64,000 nt of DNA from Streptomyces agglomeratus (GTDB lineage: Bacteria; Actinomycetota; Actinomycetes; Streptomycetales; Streptomycetaceae). Positions 44,145 to 53,274 of the stretch are shown here, one piece after another. The position numbers and the translations under genes were made by a program. The stretch is taken from the NCBI RefSeq assembly GCF_001746415.1, contig NZ_MEHJ01000001.1:3121001-3185000 (forward strand). Reading direction: 5' to 3'. The stretch's first letter is position 1. Each line of letters begins with the position of its first letter. The notes beneath the pieces are model-generated. The model made no database searches, was not told the DNA's origin, and saw only the letters and a program-made list of their open reading frames with translations.

Positions 44145-44429
44145 TCAGCTCTCCGGCGCCGCTTCCGCCACCCAGCCGTACGGAAGCTCTCCTCCGTCGA
44201 GGGTGATCGCCTCCACCGCGCCCGAGCGCGGGTCGATGTCGGCCGCCACGCCGTCGCCCTCGTACCGGGGGTACCCGGACGCCCCCGTCCCCCCGGTCGC
44301 CCGGACGACCGCCGTCCGCAGCGTGGACCCGTGGTCGGGATGGCCGGCGGCATCGGCCGCCCGGGGCTTGATCGCCACCGTGTAGCGGGCGGGCGGCTCG
44401 TGCGGCTGCGGCGTGGTGGGCGTAGGCAT
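44145..44429 (-). CDS. conserved hypothetical protein
   Basis: A 94-residue protein of unknown function: MPTPTTPQPHEPPARYTVAIKP, GGTGASGYPRYEGDGVAADIDP and ITLDGGELPYGWVAEAAPE. No membrane segment or signal is seen. The frame is open far upstream, but the start MPTPTTP is preferred because the rest overlaps the antiporter gene. It is divergent from the antiporter gene (79 bp apart) and convergent with the alpha/beta hydrolase gene. Confidence 0.68.
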   Translation of the reverse strand: MPTPTTPQPHEPPARYTVAIKPRAADAAGHPDHGSTLRTAVVRATGGTGASGYPRYEGDGVAADIDPRSGAVEAITLDGGELPYGWVAEAAPES

Positions 44430-44508
44430 GGCTTCGACGCTAGCGCCGCCACCGCCGTCCGCGCCGTACGACGCGCGTCCGGCGCACCCCTCTGTCAGGG
44501 TCGGACGC

Positions 44509-45609
44509 ATGATCCGTCTGGTCCGCGCCCGCGCCGCGCACTGGCCGACCACCGTGCCCGTGTTCGCCGTCGTACTGCTGGTCTTCGCCTGGGGGCGCGA
44601 CCTGCCGGGGCCCGTGGTCGCGCTGCTGGCGTGCTTCCTGGCCGGCGCGGTGCTCGCCGCCGTGCACCACGCCGAGGTGGTCGCCCACCGGGTGGGCGAG
44701 CCGTTCGGCTCGCTCGTCCTCGCCGTGGCCGTCACGATCATCGAGGTGGCGCTGATCGTCACGCTCATGGCCGACGCCGGCGACAAGAACAGCTCGCTGG
44801 CCAGGGACACCGTCTTCGCCGCCGTGATGATCACCTGCAACGGCATCGTGGGCCTGTCGCTCCTCGTCGGCTCGCTGAAGCGGAAGGTGGCGGTGTTCAA
44901 CGCCGAGGGCACGGGAGCGGCGTTCGCGACCGTCGCGACACTGGCGGGGCTGAGCCTCGCCCTGCCGACGTTCACCACCAGCGCCCAGGGGCCGGAGTTC
45001 AGCCCCGCCCAGCTCATCTTCGCCGCCTTCGCGGCCGTGGTGCTCTACGGCCTGTTCGTCATGACGCAGACCTGGCGGCACCGGGACTACTTCCTGCCGA
45101 TGACCACGCAGGGAAAGGTCATCGACGTGGAGGAGCATGCCGATCCGCCGTCGAAGCGCACCGCGCTCATCAGTCTGTGCCTGCTCGCCGTGTCGCTGGT
45201 CGCGGTCGTCGGGCTGGCGAAGGGGGTGTCCCCGACGATCGAGTCGGGGGTGGCGGCGGCCGGGCTGCCCGCCTCGGTGGTGGGTGTCGTGATCGCGCTG
45301 CTGGTGCTGCTGCCGGAATCGATCGCCGCCGTACGGGCCGCCAGGCGCGACCGGGTGCAGACCAGCCTGAACCTGGCGCTCGGGTCGGCCATGGCGAGCA
45401 TCGGGCTGACCATTCCGGCGGTCGCGGTCGCCTCCGTCTGGATGGAGGGGCCGCTGCTGCTCGGGCTCGGCGCCTCGCACATGGTGCTGCTCGCGCTCAC
45501 CGTGGCCGTCGGCACCCTGACCATCGTGCCGGGACGCGCGACGCCTCTCCAGGGCGGCGTACATCTGGCCCTGCTGGCCGCGTACATGGTGCTCGCCGTC
45601 AGTCCGTGA
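44509..45609 (+). CDS. chaA: calcium/proton antiporter (ChaA-type CaCA family)
   Basis: Cation/proton exchanger of 366 residues with about eleven membrane helices. The two alpha repeats of the CaCA family are visible: GEPFGSLVLAVAVTIIEVALIV in the first half, and VVIALLVLLPESIAAVRAARRDRVQTSLNLALGSAMASIGLTIP in the second, each with the conserved acidic residue. It probably exports Ca2+ or exchanges Na+/K+ for H+ at high pH. The start MIRLVRARAAHWP (44509) was chosen; the upstream part overlaps the divergent gene. Confidence 0.9.
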   Translation: MIRLVRARAAHWPTTVPVFAVVLLVFAWGRDLPGPVVALLACFLAGAVLAAVHHAEVVAHRVGEPFGSLVLAVAVTIIEVALIVTLMADAGDKNSSLARDTVFAAVMITCNGIVGLSLLVGSLKRKVAVFNAEGTGAAFATVATLAGLSLALPTFTTSAQGPEFSPAQLIFAAFAAVVLYGLFVMTQTWRHRDYFLPMTTQGKVIDVEEHADPPSKRTALISLCLLAVSLVAVVGLAKGVSPTIESGVAAAGLPASVVGVVIALLVLLPESIAAVRAARRDRVQTSLNLALGSAMASIGLTIPAVAVASVWMEGPLLLGLGASHMVLLALTVAVGTLTIVPGRATPLQGGVHLALLAAYMVLAVSP

Positions 45610-45621
45610 CCGGCCCGTGCG

Positions 45622-46575
45622 TCATTCGGGCAGCAGATGGCCCCGGCGCGACAGCAGGAAGCGCTTGAAGGCCGCCACCGGGGGTGTGTCCGGGTGGCCG
45701 TCGAGCCAGGCGACGCCGATCTCGCGCACGGCGCGCGGCGCGGTCACCGTCAGCTCCCTGACGCCGGGCCGGGCCACCGCCGGCGGCGGCAGCAGGGCGA
45801 CGCCGAGCCCGGCCGCCACCAGGCCCCGCAGCGTCTCCGCCTCCTCGCCCTCGAACGCGACGCGCGGCTTGAAGCCCGCCTCTGCGCACAGGTCGTCGGT
45901 GATCCGCCGCAGCCCGTAACCGGGTTCCAGGGTCACGAACGCCTCGTCGGCCGCCTCCGCGAGCCGCACCCGCTTCCGCGTGGCCAGGCGGTGGTCGTCG
46001 GGGACGACCAGGCGCAGCCGCTGTTCGTCGAGGCGGCGGGCCACCAGGTCGGGGGCGTCCGGCACGGGTGAGGTCAGGCAGAGATCGAGGTCGCCGGCGC
46101 GCAGCCGCTCGATCATGGCCTCGCCGTAGTTCTGGACGAGCTGGAAGCGGACCCGCGGGTGGTCGGCCCGGAAGGCGCGGATCAGCCCCGGGACGGTTTC
46201 CGATCCCATGGTGTGCAGGAAGCCGAAGGCGACCTTGCCGGTCGCGGGGTCGGCGTCGGCCCGTACCGACTCCGCCGCTCGCTCGACCTCGGCCAGTGCG
46301 CGCTCGACGGTGGTGAGGAAGGTGCGGCCGGCGGGGGTGAGGGAGACGGTACGGCCCTTGCGGGCGAACAGGGCGACCCCCAGGTCCTCCTCCAGCCTCA
46401 CCATGGCGCGCGAGAGCGTCGACTGCGGGACGGCCAGCTCGTGGGCGGCGCGGGTGACGTGCTCGTGGCGGGCGACCGCCGCGAAGTACGCGAGGCGCGG
46501 CGCGAGTACTTGCTGGATGTCTTCTTCGTAACTGCTCGGTGACAGCCGGGGCCGTGAGCTGTGGTTATGCGCCAT
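45622..46575 (-). CDS. LysR family transcriptional regulator
   Basis: A 317-residue regulator: N-terminal winged helix (LAYFAAVARHEHVTRAAHELAVPQSTLSRAMVRLEEDLGVALFARKGRTVSLTPAG) and a periplasmic-binding-protein-like effector domain (GFLHTMGSETVPGLIRAF). It is divergent from an MFS transporter gene with 62 bp between starts, a classical pairing in which the regulator controls the transporter. Two GCAT elements nine bases apart within the gap (about 46599-46611) may be part of its site. Start MAHNHSS (46575) chosen. Confidence 0.9.
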   Translation of the reverse strand: MAHNHSSRPRLSPSSYEEDIQQVLAPRLAYFAAVARHEHVTRAAHELAVPQSTLSRAMVRLEEDLGVALFARKGRTVSLTPAGRTFLTTVERALAEVERAAESVRADADPATGKVAFGFLHTMGSETVPGLIRAFRADHPRVRFQLVQNYGEAMIERLRAGDLDLCLTSPVPDAPDLVARRLDEQRLRLVVPDDHRLATRKRVRLAEAADEAFVTLEPGYGLRRITDDLCAEAGFKPRVAFEGEEAETLRGLVAAGLGVALLPPPAVARPGVRELTVTAPRAVREIGVAWLDGHPDTPPVAAFKRFLLSRRGHLLPE

Positions 46576-46637
46576 GGGATTGATTATTCCGCGTTTGTGC
46601 ATTGGACGCATGAACCTGCTGTGTCTACGTTCGATGC

Positions 46638-47936
46638 ATGCCTCCTGCCAGTACCAAGGCGTCCACCACCCCTGTGGGCGCCGACGCCGTTGTTGTCGAA
46701 ACCGACTCCCGCCTCGCCCCCTCCTCCCCCGGCTACCGCCGCATGAGCTTCGCGCTCTTCGCCGCCGGGGTGGCGACCTTCGCCCTCCTGTACTCCACCC
46801 AGGCGCTGCTGCCGCTGATCTCCGCCGACTTCGGCGCGAGCGCGAGCGCCGCCAGCTGGACCGTCTCGGCCGCGACGGGTGCGCTGGCCCTGTTCGTCCT
46901 GCCGATGAGTGCCCTCTCGGAGCGCTTCGGGCGCAGCCGCCTGATGACGCTCTCGCTGACGGTCGCCGTCGCGGTCGGCCTGCTGGTGCCCTTCGCTCCC
47001 TCGCTGGAGTGGCTGGTGGCGCTGCGCGCCGTGCAGGGCGCCGCGCTGGCCGGTGTGCCCGCGTCCGCGATGGCGTATCTCGCGGAGGAGGTACGGCCGA
47101 AGGCGCTGATCGCGGCGATCGGCCTGTTCGTGGCGGGCAACTCCATCGGCGGGATGAGCGGCCGCATCGTCACGGGCTGGGCGGCGCAGCTGTGGGACTG
47201 GCGCGCGGCGCTCGCCGCGGTCGGCGTGCTGGCCGTGGTGTGCGTCGTGGTGTTCCGGCTGATGCTCCCGAAGGCGCGTCACTTCACGCCCGGTTCGCTG
47301 AACCCGAAGGCGCTGACGAAGACCGTCCGAGGTCACCTGGCCGACCCGCTGCTGCTGCGCCTGTACGCCATCGGCGCGCTCTTCATGACGGTGTTCGGCG
47401 CCGTCTACACGGTGATCGGCTACCGGCTGGTCGAGGCCCCCTTCAGCCTCCCGCAGGGCGTCGTCGGCTCCGTCTTCCTGGTCTACCTCGTCGGTACGGT
47501 CTCCTCCGCGGCGGCCGGAAAGCTCGTCGCCCGCCTCGGCCGACGGGGTGCGCTGTACCTGGCGGTGTCCACGACGGCGGCGGGTCTGCTGCTCTCGGTG
47601 GCCGACACGCTGGTCGCCGTACTGACGGGTTTGGTACTGATCACCGCCGGCTTCTTCGCGGGTCACGCGGTGGCGTCGTCCTCGGTCAGCCGTACGGCGA
47701 AGACAGGACGGGCGCAGGCGTCCGCGCTCTACCAGTCCGCGTACTACCTGGGCAGCAGCGTGGGCGGCACGCTCGGCGCGGTGGCCTTCCACGCCGGGGG
47801 CTGGGCGGGCACCGTGCTCCTCGGACTGGTCGCCGTGCTCGGCGTCGTGTCGATCACGCTGTACGGGACCAGGGTCGCCCGGGTCGAGCAGCGCCAGCTC
47901 GTGGCGCTGCGGACCAGGAGCACCCTACGCGTGTAA
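46638..47936 (+). CDS. MFS transporter (YnfM-like)
   Basis: Major facilitator superfamily protein of 432 residues with twelve predicted helices. The TM1 segment FALLYSTQALLPLISADFGAS and the loop 2-3 motif LSERFGRSRLMTLS are family hallmarks, and the sequence resembles the YnfM/Bcr group of drug or arabinose efflux proteins. Probably a proton-driven exporter. It is divergent from the LysR gene that likely controls it. Substrate unknown. Confidence 0.9.
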   Translation: MPPASTKASTTPVGADAVVVETDSRLAPSSPGYRRMSFALFAAGVATFALLYSTQALLPLISADFGASASAASWTVSAATGALALFVLPMSALSERFGRSRLMTLSLTVAVAVGLLVPFAPSLEWLVALRAVQGAALAGVPASAMAYLAEEVRPKALIAAIGLFVAGNSIGGMSGRIVTGWAAQLWDWRAALAAVGVLAVVCVVVFRLMLPKARHFTPGSLNPKALTKTVRGHLADPLLLRLYAIGALFMTVFGAVYTVIGYRLVEAPFSLPQGVVGSVFLVYLVGTVSSAAAGKLVARLGRRGALYLAVSTTAAGLLLSVADTLVAVLTGLVLITAGFFAGHAVASSSVSRTAKTGRAQASALYQSAYYLGSSVGGTLGAVAFHAGGWAGTVLLGLVAVLGVVSITLYGTRVARVEQRQLVALRTRSTLRV

Positions 47937-48038
47937 GTCGGTCCCGTGGTGCGGGTTTTCGCAGCTGAGTCATGATTGTCAGTGGGGTCCGGTAACTTCC
48001 CGAGAGCTGGTGCCAAAGGCGGCGAGTGGGGTGGACCG

Positions 48039-49037
48039 ATGAGTGATGTCTTGACGACGCAGGACCTGGATTCCCGGCTGGAGAAGCACCGGACGGAGCT
48101 CACCGGGTACTGCTACCGGATGCTGGGGTCGGCCTTCGAGGCAGACGACGCCGTGCAGGACACGATGGTCCGGGCCTGGCGCAACTTCGACAAGTTCGAG
48201 GGCCGGTCGTCGCTGCGCTCGTGGCTGTACCGCATCGCCACGAACGTATGCCTGGACATGCTCAACGCAGGCAACCGCAGGGCCCGCCCGATGGACCTCA
48301 CGGCGGCGACCCCGGTCGCGCAGGCCGCGCTCAACTCCCGCCCCGAGATCACCTGGCTGGAGCCGGTGCCGGACGGGCGGGTGCTGCCCTCGACGGCCGA
48401 CCCGGCGGAGACCGCCGTCTCCCGCGAGAGCGTGCGGCTCGCGTTCGTCGCCGCGCTCCAGCACCTGCCGCCGAAGCAGCGGGCGGTGCTGATTCTGCGC
48501 GAGGTGCTGGCCTGGAAGGCGAGCGAGGTCGCCGAGCTGCTGGAGACCACGATCGCGTCGGTGAACAGCGCGCTCCAGCGGGCCCGCGCGACGATCGCCG
48601 AGCACGGCTCGCAGGAGACGGACACCGCGAACCCGCTAAACGAGGAACAGAAGAAGCTGCTGGAGCGGTACGTCGCGGCCTTCGAGGGGTACGACATGAC
48701 CGCCCTGACGGCGCTGCTCCACGAGGACGCCACCCTGTCCATGCCGCCCTACGACCTCTGGCTCCGGGGCCACGACGACATCGTCGGCTGGATGCTCGGC
48801 GTCGGCGAGGTCTGCCGGGGGTCGAAGCTGGTCCCGGTCGTGGCCAACGGTACGCCGGCCTTCGCCCACTACCACCCGAGCCAGTCGGGCGACGGCGGCT
48901 TCGAGCCGTGGGCGCTCATGGTCATCGAGATCGTGGAGGGCAGGGTCAGCGGGATCACGTCCTTCCTGGACACCAAGCGGTGGTTCCCGCTCTTCGACCT
49001 GCCCGAGCATCTGGAAAAGGGCGACGTGGCGCACTGA
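48039..49037 (+). CDS. ECF sigma factor with SnoaL-like C-terminal domain
   Basis: Sigma-70 family factor of 332 residues. Region 2 (LTGYCYRMLGSAFEADDAVQDTMVRAWRNFDKFEGRSSLRSWLYRIATNVCLDML) and region 4 (LPPKQRAVLILREVLAWKASEVAELLETTIASVNSALQRARAT) are intact. A C-terminal SnoaL-like domain (LLERYVAAFEGYDMTALTALLHEDATLSMPP) is fused, as in the TIGR02960-type and SigJ-type factors, where it replaces a separate anti-sigma factor. No anti-sigma gene is adjacent. ATG 48039 was chosen; the longer frame adds an unlikely leader. Confidence 0.9.
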   Translation: MSDVLTTQDLDSRLEKHRTELTGYCYRMLGSAFEADDAVQDTMVRAWRNFDKFEGRSSLRSWLYRIATNVCLDMLNAGNRRARPMDLTAATPVAQAALNSRPEITWLEPVPDGRVLPSTADPAETAVSRESVRLAFVAALQHLPPKQRAVLILREVLAWKASEVAELLETTIASVNSALQRARATIAEHGSQETDTANPLNEEQKKLLERYVAAFEGYDMTALTALLHEDATLSMPPYDLWLRGHDDIVGWMLGVGEVCRGSKLVPVVANGTPAFAHYHPSQSGDGGFEPWALMVIEIVEGRVSGITSFLDTKRWFPLFDLPEHLEKGDVAH

Positions 49038-49160
49038 GGCCGGTACCCCGTACCGCTGATTCCCGCGTACCGATATTCCGGTGAGGCCGGCGATTCGGGC
49101 GGCGATCGCCATTCGGTTTATCAGCCGGACGCCCGCCGGGATCACCCCGGATTCCGGCGA

Positions 49161-49178
49161 TAAGGCGACTTTGCCTTA
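49161..49178. promoter_or_regulatory. inverted repeat upstream of the chaplin gene
   Basis: TAAGGC-gacttt-GCCTTA, 6-bp arms with a 6-nt spacer, about 90 bp before the chaplin start. It may be an operator or a short mRNA hairpin; no known regulator motif is recognised. Confidence 0.35.
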
Positions 49179-49267
49179 GATCCGTTACTGCCCTCCGGCT
49201 GCTGCGTTGAAGGAAGGTGAAGGCCGCAAGCCCTGCGGTCGACCTCTTCATCTCACAAGGAGAACTG

Positions 49268-49531
49268 ATGTCGCACATCGCGAAGGCAGCTGCCCTCATC
49301 GCCGGCACCGGCGCCCTGCTGGCCGGCAGCGCCGGTCTGGCCACCGCCGACTCGGGAGCGCACGGTGAGACCGTCAAGAACCCCGGCGTCATCTCAGGCA
49401 ACGCGATCCAGGTGCCCATCCACATCCCGATCAACCTGTGCGGCAACTCCGTGAACATCGTCGGCCTGCTCAACCCGGCGTTCGGCAACGCCTGCGCCAA
49501 CATCTCGGAGCACGGCGCCTACGGCCACTGA
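49268..49531 (+). CDS. short chaplin
   Basis: Secreted hydrophobic amyloid-forming protein of 87 residues that coats aerial hyphae. Signal peptide MSHIAKAAALIAGTGALLAGSAG with cleavage after LATA, then one chaplin domain: NPGVISGNAIQVPIHIPINLCGNSVNIVGLLNPAFGNACANIS, with the two cysteines that form the single disulfide (LCGNS, NACAN). No LAXTG sorting motif is present, so it belongs to the short class. AAGGAG lies seven bases before the ATG. A terminator separates it from the convergent tyrosinase operon. Confidence 0.93.
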   Translation: MSHIAKAAALIAGTGALLAGSAGLATADSGAHGETVKNPGVISGNAIQVPIHIPINLCGNSVNIVGLLNPAFGNACANISEHGAYGH

Positions 49532-49547
49532 TCCCCCGCTGCACGCC

Positions 49548-49584
49548 ACTGCGGCCTCCCCTTCAGGTACGGGGAGGCCGCAGT
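49548..49584. terminator. terminator between chaplin and tyrosinase genes
   Basis: Perfect 14-bp stem (49548-49561 with 49571-49584) and 9-nt loop between the convergent chaplin and melC2-type genes, usable from both sides. Confidence 0.75.
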
Positions 49585-49594
49585 CGTGTGTCCG

Positions 49595-50458
49595 TCAGGC
49601 GTAGCGGTAGACGCGGCCGTGGTCGAGGAGCTGCGCGGGTGTGACGTCCCAGGGCGGCATCGGCTCGTGGAGGCTGAAGACCCGCCCGTGCTGCGGATCG
49701 GACGCGGGCAGTTTCCTGCGCGGCAGATATCCGGAGTCCGGATGCGCCCGCTGCCAGCGGTCCCAGAGCAGGTCCATGAAGGCGTGGTGGAGCCAGAAAA
49801 CCGGGTCGTTGGGCGACGTGGCGCCCAGCATCACCCCGCCGACCCAGCGGTGCACCCGGTTGTGGTTGTACGTCGTGGCCGTGCCGCCGCTCCCCCACCC
49901 CTCGATCTTGTTCCGGAAGCCCCTGGTCACGGTGGAGTTCCACGGCCCGGCGTCGTACAGCGGGTCGCTCAGCGCCTTCGCCACGTCCTGCCGGGTCGGC
50001 AGCGAGACGGGGTCGGACGGCCGGCCGAGGTTGCGGGTGAGGAAGGAGCCGTCCCCGACCCGCGCGCGGATGTTCCAGTTCCCGTTGGCGTGCGCGAACG
50101 CCCCCGTCATCACCTTCCCGTCACCGGCCCGGCCGGTGCCCCCGAGGAAGTCCTCGGCCCACAGTGACGAGGCGGGAGAGTTGTCCGTCGTCCAGTCCCA
50201 GTACGGAACCGACACCCCCGGATCGACCGCCCGCAAGGCCCGCTCGAACTCCAGGAGGAAACGGCGGTGCCACGGAAAGAAGGAAGGGGTCATGTGACTG
50301 GCGCGCGGACCCTCCTCGTCGTCGGTGACGTAGTGCCGGCCGTGCAGCGTCACGAACTCGTCGTAACGCCCCGAGCGCTTGAGCTCCAGGAGTGCGCTGA
50401 CCAGCCGCTTCTTCTCCGTACGGGTGAGATCTCGCTGGTTCTTTCGGGTGTACACCAC
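49595..50458 (-). CDS. melC2: tyrosinase (MelC2/MelD2 type)
   Basis: Type-3 copper monophenol/diphenol oxidase of 287 residues, making melanin precursors from tyrosine. The CuA site has His39, His55 and His64 (TLHGRH, RASHM, FPWHRR) and the CuB site has NHNRVHRWVGG and FWLHHAFMD. No signal peptide is present: Streptomyces tyrosinase is exported and loaded with copper in complex with the MelC1 caddy protein, encoded 16 bp upstream. The order melC1-melC2 is typical. Whether this is the secreted or cell-associated (MelD) type cannot be told. Confidence 0.95.
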   Translation of the reverse strand: MVYTRKNQRDLTRTEKKRLVSALLELKRSGRYDEFVTLHGRHYVTDDEEGPRASHMTPSFFPWHRRFLLEFERALRAVDPGVSVPYWDWTTDNSPASSLWAEDFLGGTGRAGDGKVMTGAFAHANGNWNIRARVGDGSFLTRNLGRPSDPVSLPTRQDVAKALSDPLYDAGPWNSTVTRGFRNKIEGWGSGGTATTYNHNRVHRWVGGVMLGATSPNDPVFWLHHAFMDLLWDRWQRAHPDSGYLPRRKLPASDPQHGRVFSLHEPMPPWDVTPAQLLDHGRVYRYA

Positions 50459-50474
50459 TGTCGGCCTCCCGGCT

Positions 50475-50996
50475 TCAGAGACTGTGCAGGGGAGACGCCG
50501 ACAGCTGGGCGTCGCCCAGTTCGTCCACGGCGGCGCGCGCCGCGTCGAGCAGCGTCGGGAACGACTCGTAATGGTTCACCAGGCTGAGGTAGCTGCCGTC
50601 GGCGCGCCGCATGACGTGCAGCGGCCGGCCGTCGATGCGTACCTCCACGTCCCGTACGGCCGCCACGGTCATCGCGTCGCCGAAGGAACCGGCCCGGCGC
50701 GACCTGCCTGCCGCCCCCGCCGGCAGCGCGCCCCGCACGGTCCCCTGGATGTGCCGGCCCCGGTACGTCTCGGCGAACCGCTCGGCGAGGCGCTCCCGCT
50801 CCGCTTCCGCCGTCCCGGGGGCCTCCGGGCCGTTCGCCGCGGCCGTCGCGGGCCCCGGCCGTTTGGTGAGGATCGGGGCGAGCGCCCCCGCGGTGCCCGC
50901 GATGACGCCCATCGCGAAGCCGCCGCGCAACAGAATGCGGCGGGTCAGGGAACCCCCTCGCGCGGTCGCCGCCCTCCTGCGCGTCATCAGGCCCAT
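50475..50996 (-). CDS. melC1: tyrosinase co-factor/caddy protein MelC1
   Basis: A 173-residue partner that delivers copper to, and helps secrete, the downstream tyrosinase. The twin-arginine signal is seen in SLTRRILLRGGFAMGVIAG. The MelC1 domain has GRHIQG and VRIDGRPLHVMRRADGSYLSLVNHYESFPT, containing the His and Tyr that sit over the copper site. ATG 50996 was chosen with GGGGT seven bases before it; ATG 50987 is also in frame. It forms an operon with melC2 (16-bp gap). Confidence 0.92.
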   Translation of the reverse strand: MGLMTRRRAATARGGSLTRRILLRGGFAMGVIAGTAGALAPILTKRPGPATAAANGPEAPGTAEAERERLAERFAETYRGRHIQGTVRGALPAGAAGRSRRAGSFGDAMTVAAVRDVEVRIDGRPLHVMRRADGSYLSLVNHYESFPTLLDAARAAVDELGDAQLSASPLHSL

Positions 50997-51154
50997 GCCG
51001 GATACCCCTTGCCCCTCGCGTCGGTCCACTCGTCCGGTGTGCACATGCCTCGGTTCTGACAACGACCCGCCGGCCGAACAGTTCTCGTGGGTGGTGGCGG
51101 GCGGGTCGTGGCGGCCGGTGTCCGCAAGGGACGCCGGCCACCGCGTGCGGAGCG

Positions 51155-51661
51155 TCAGTCCATGAGCAGGGCGGCCGCCGGCGTGCCCTGGAGCACCGGC
51201 GTGATCAGCGCGAGCTGCGGCAGGACCGGCTCGGGCTGACCGGCGAGGTCGCCGCGCGGCGCCGACAGCGGCGCGCCCACCGAGGCGCCCGGCGACGACA
51301 GCATCACGTCCGAGGCCTCGGAGACGGCACGCAGCGCGCCCAGGCTGCCCTCGCCCAGCGGGTCCTCGACGGGGAGTTCGAACGTGATCTCCGGCAGCTC
51401 GGCCGTGAACGGCACGGCCGGCAGGGCGTTCTCCGGTAGCATCCGGCCGGTGACGTAACGCGGCCCGTCGGGTACGCCGGCCACCGGCACCGGCACTCCG
51501 GTGCGCAGCTCGGGGGCCTGGACCGGCAGGACCGTCTCCAGGCTCTCCAGCGGCAGGTCGACGGGCGCCGACGTACCGGCGGCGGCGGGAGATACCGCCA
51601 CCGCGGTCGCGATGCATGCCATGAACGCCGCCGCGACGGAACCTCGGGTGGTCAACTTCAT
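51155..51661 (-). CDS. secreted proline-rich protein of unknown function
   Basis: A 168-residue exported protein: signal peptide MKLTTRGSVAAAFMACIATAVAV ending in SPAAAG, then an acidic, Pro/Leu/Val-rich chain without cysteine (VDLPLESLETVLPVQAPELRTG, MLPENALPAVPFTAELPEITFELPVEDPL). It is distantly like the secreted protein at 34305-34721. No enzymatic motif is evident. ATG at 51661. It is 158 bp from melC1, in the same direction, and divergent from the P450 gene. Confidence 0.75.
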   Translation of the reverse strand: MKLTTRGSVAAAFMACIATAVAVSPAAAGTSAPVDLPLESLETVLPVQAPELRTGVPVPVAGVPDGPRYVTGRMLPENALPAVPFTAELPEITFELPVEDPLGEGSLGALRAVSEASDVMLSSPGASVGAPLSAPRGDLAGQPEPVLPQLALITPVLQGTPAAALLMD

Positions 51662-51803
51662 TGGTACGTACGTCCCCTCTGTTTCGCAGACACGCTGTTG
51701 CTCTGCAAGAACGAGCCAAACGCCCGAACCAGTGCATAGTTCCCCCGTCCGCAGCAACCAGCTCGGGCCAAAACGGTCGCCCGAGCTCCTGAAGGGTGTG
51801 GGT

Positions 51804-53114
51804 ATGACGATCCCGAAGCAGGCGTCCACGCAGCACATGCTGCGGGAGCACAACGCCGATCTCGCCGATCCGCTGTTCTGGCAACTGCCGCGCTCCGAAC
51901 GGCTGAAAGCCTTCGCGCTGCTGCGCGGTCTCGACGCACCGGTGCGGTTCGGGGACGGTACGGGCTCCCCGCTGAAACCCGGCACGCCAAGCGGGGCGGG
52001 AAAGCCGGGGAAGGGCTTCTACGCGCTGGTGAAGCACGCCGACGTCATGGAAGCGAGCCGACAGCCGCGGCTCTTCGCGAGCGCGCCGGGCGTCACCACT
52101 CCCGAGCCCGCCGCCTGGGCGAAGGCCGTGTTCGGCAACTCCATGGTCAACATGGACGGCGCCGAGCACGCCACGATGCGCAAGATCGTTTCCCGCGCCT
52201 TCACCCCGCGCCTGCTCGCCGCCGCGGAGGAGGACATCCGCGACGTGGCCCGCCGGGTCGTGGACGAGATGATCGCCCGTCGGCCGGGCGACTTCGTGCC
52301 GTCGGTCGCCTCCCGCATGCCGTTCGAGGTGATCTGCAACCTGATGGGGATCCCGGAGCGCTACCGGCCGGAGATCGCCGACCGCGTCAACCACGCGTCC
52401 GAGAACGTCGGTGTGAAGCGCGGTGTACGCGCCAGGCTGCGGGTGCCGGGACGCGGGCTGCGCGCCCTGGCCCATATGCAGCTCGTCATGGCGAAACTCG
52501 CCCGTGAGCGCCGCCGCCACCCCACCGACGACCTGATCTCCGCGCTCGTACGAGCCGACATCGACGGTCAGTCGCTCTCCTCGCGCCAGCTCGGCGCCTT
52601 CTTCTCCCTGCTGCTCGTCGCCGGCGTGGAGACCACGCGCAACGCGATCGCCCACGGCCTGGCGCTGCTGACCGACCACCCGGAGCAGCGCGACCTGCTG
52701 GTGTCGGACTTCGACCGGTACGCCGACGGGACCGTGGACGAGATCGTCCGCCACTCGACGCCGATCATCCAGTTCCGCCGGACAGTCACGGCCGAATGCG
52801 CGCTGGGAGGACGGGAGTTCCGGCCGGGTGAGAAGGTGGTGCTCTTCTACGCCTCCGCCAATCGCGACGAGGCGGTGTTCACGAATCCCGATGCATTCGA
52901 CATCACCCGCGACCCGAATCCCCATCTGGGGTACGGCGGCGGCGGGCCGCACTACTGCCTGGGGTCACATCTGGCCCGGCAGGAAATGAAGGCGCTTTTC
53001 CACGAGTTGCTCACGAGGCCGCGCGATGTGCGGGCGGTGGGAATGCCGGAGCTGGTCGATTCGAACTTCGACAACCGCGTCCGCACGCTGCGTTTCGCGT
53101 TCGAGCCCTCCTGA
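51804..53114 (+). CDS. cytochrome P450
   Basis: Heme monooxygenase of 436 residues. The I-helix AGVETTRN carries the oxygen-activating acid-alcohol pair, the ExxR-type region is present, and the heme loop is GYGGGGPHYCLG with Cys385 as axial ligand; the usual leading Phe is Tyr. The PHYCLG form resembles the CYP125/CYP142 steroid-oxidising group, though substrate cannot be inferred. No adjacent ferredoxin or reductase gene is seen. ATG 51804 was chosen; upstream GTG 51798 is possible. Followed by a strong terminator. Confidence 0.92.
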   Translation: MTIPKQASTQHMLREHNADLADPLFWQLPRSERLKAFALLRGLDAPVRFGDGTGSPLKPGTPSGAGKPGKGFYALVKHADVMEASRQPRLFASAPGVTTPEPAAWAKAVFGNSMVNMDGAEHATMRKIVSRAFTPRLLAAAEEDIRDVARRVVDEMIARRPGDFVPSVASRMPFEVICNLMGIPERYRPEIADRVNHASENVGVKRGVRARLRVPGRGLRALAHMQLVMAKLARERRRHPTDDLISALVRADIDGQSLSSRQLGAFFSLLLVAGVETTRNAIAHGLALLTDHPEQRDLLVSDFDRYADGTVDEIVRHSTPIIQFRRTVTAECALGGREFRPGEKVVLFYASANRDEAVFTNPDAFDITRDPNPHLGYGGGGPHYCLGSHLARQEMKALFHELLTRPRDVRAVGMPELVDSNFDNRVRTLRFAFEPS

Positions 53115-53123
53115 CCGGAAAAC

Positions 53124-53160
53124 CGCGCGGCCCGAGGTCTGGCTGACCTCGGGCCGCGCG
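53124..53160 (+). terminator. terminator after the P450 gene
   Basis: Perfect 16-bp stem (53124-53139 with 53145-53160) and 5-nt loop, 9 bp past the stop codon. Confidence 0.8.
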
Positions 53161-53274
53161 TCCGGGAAGGCACACTCCCGTGCGACCCCCGTTCAACGAT
53201 CAGCAGCGGTCCGCGTTACTCCCGCGCCACGGTCGGCGAATTCACCCGAGTGGCCGAGTTCAAGGAGGCCCGCA

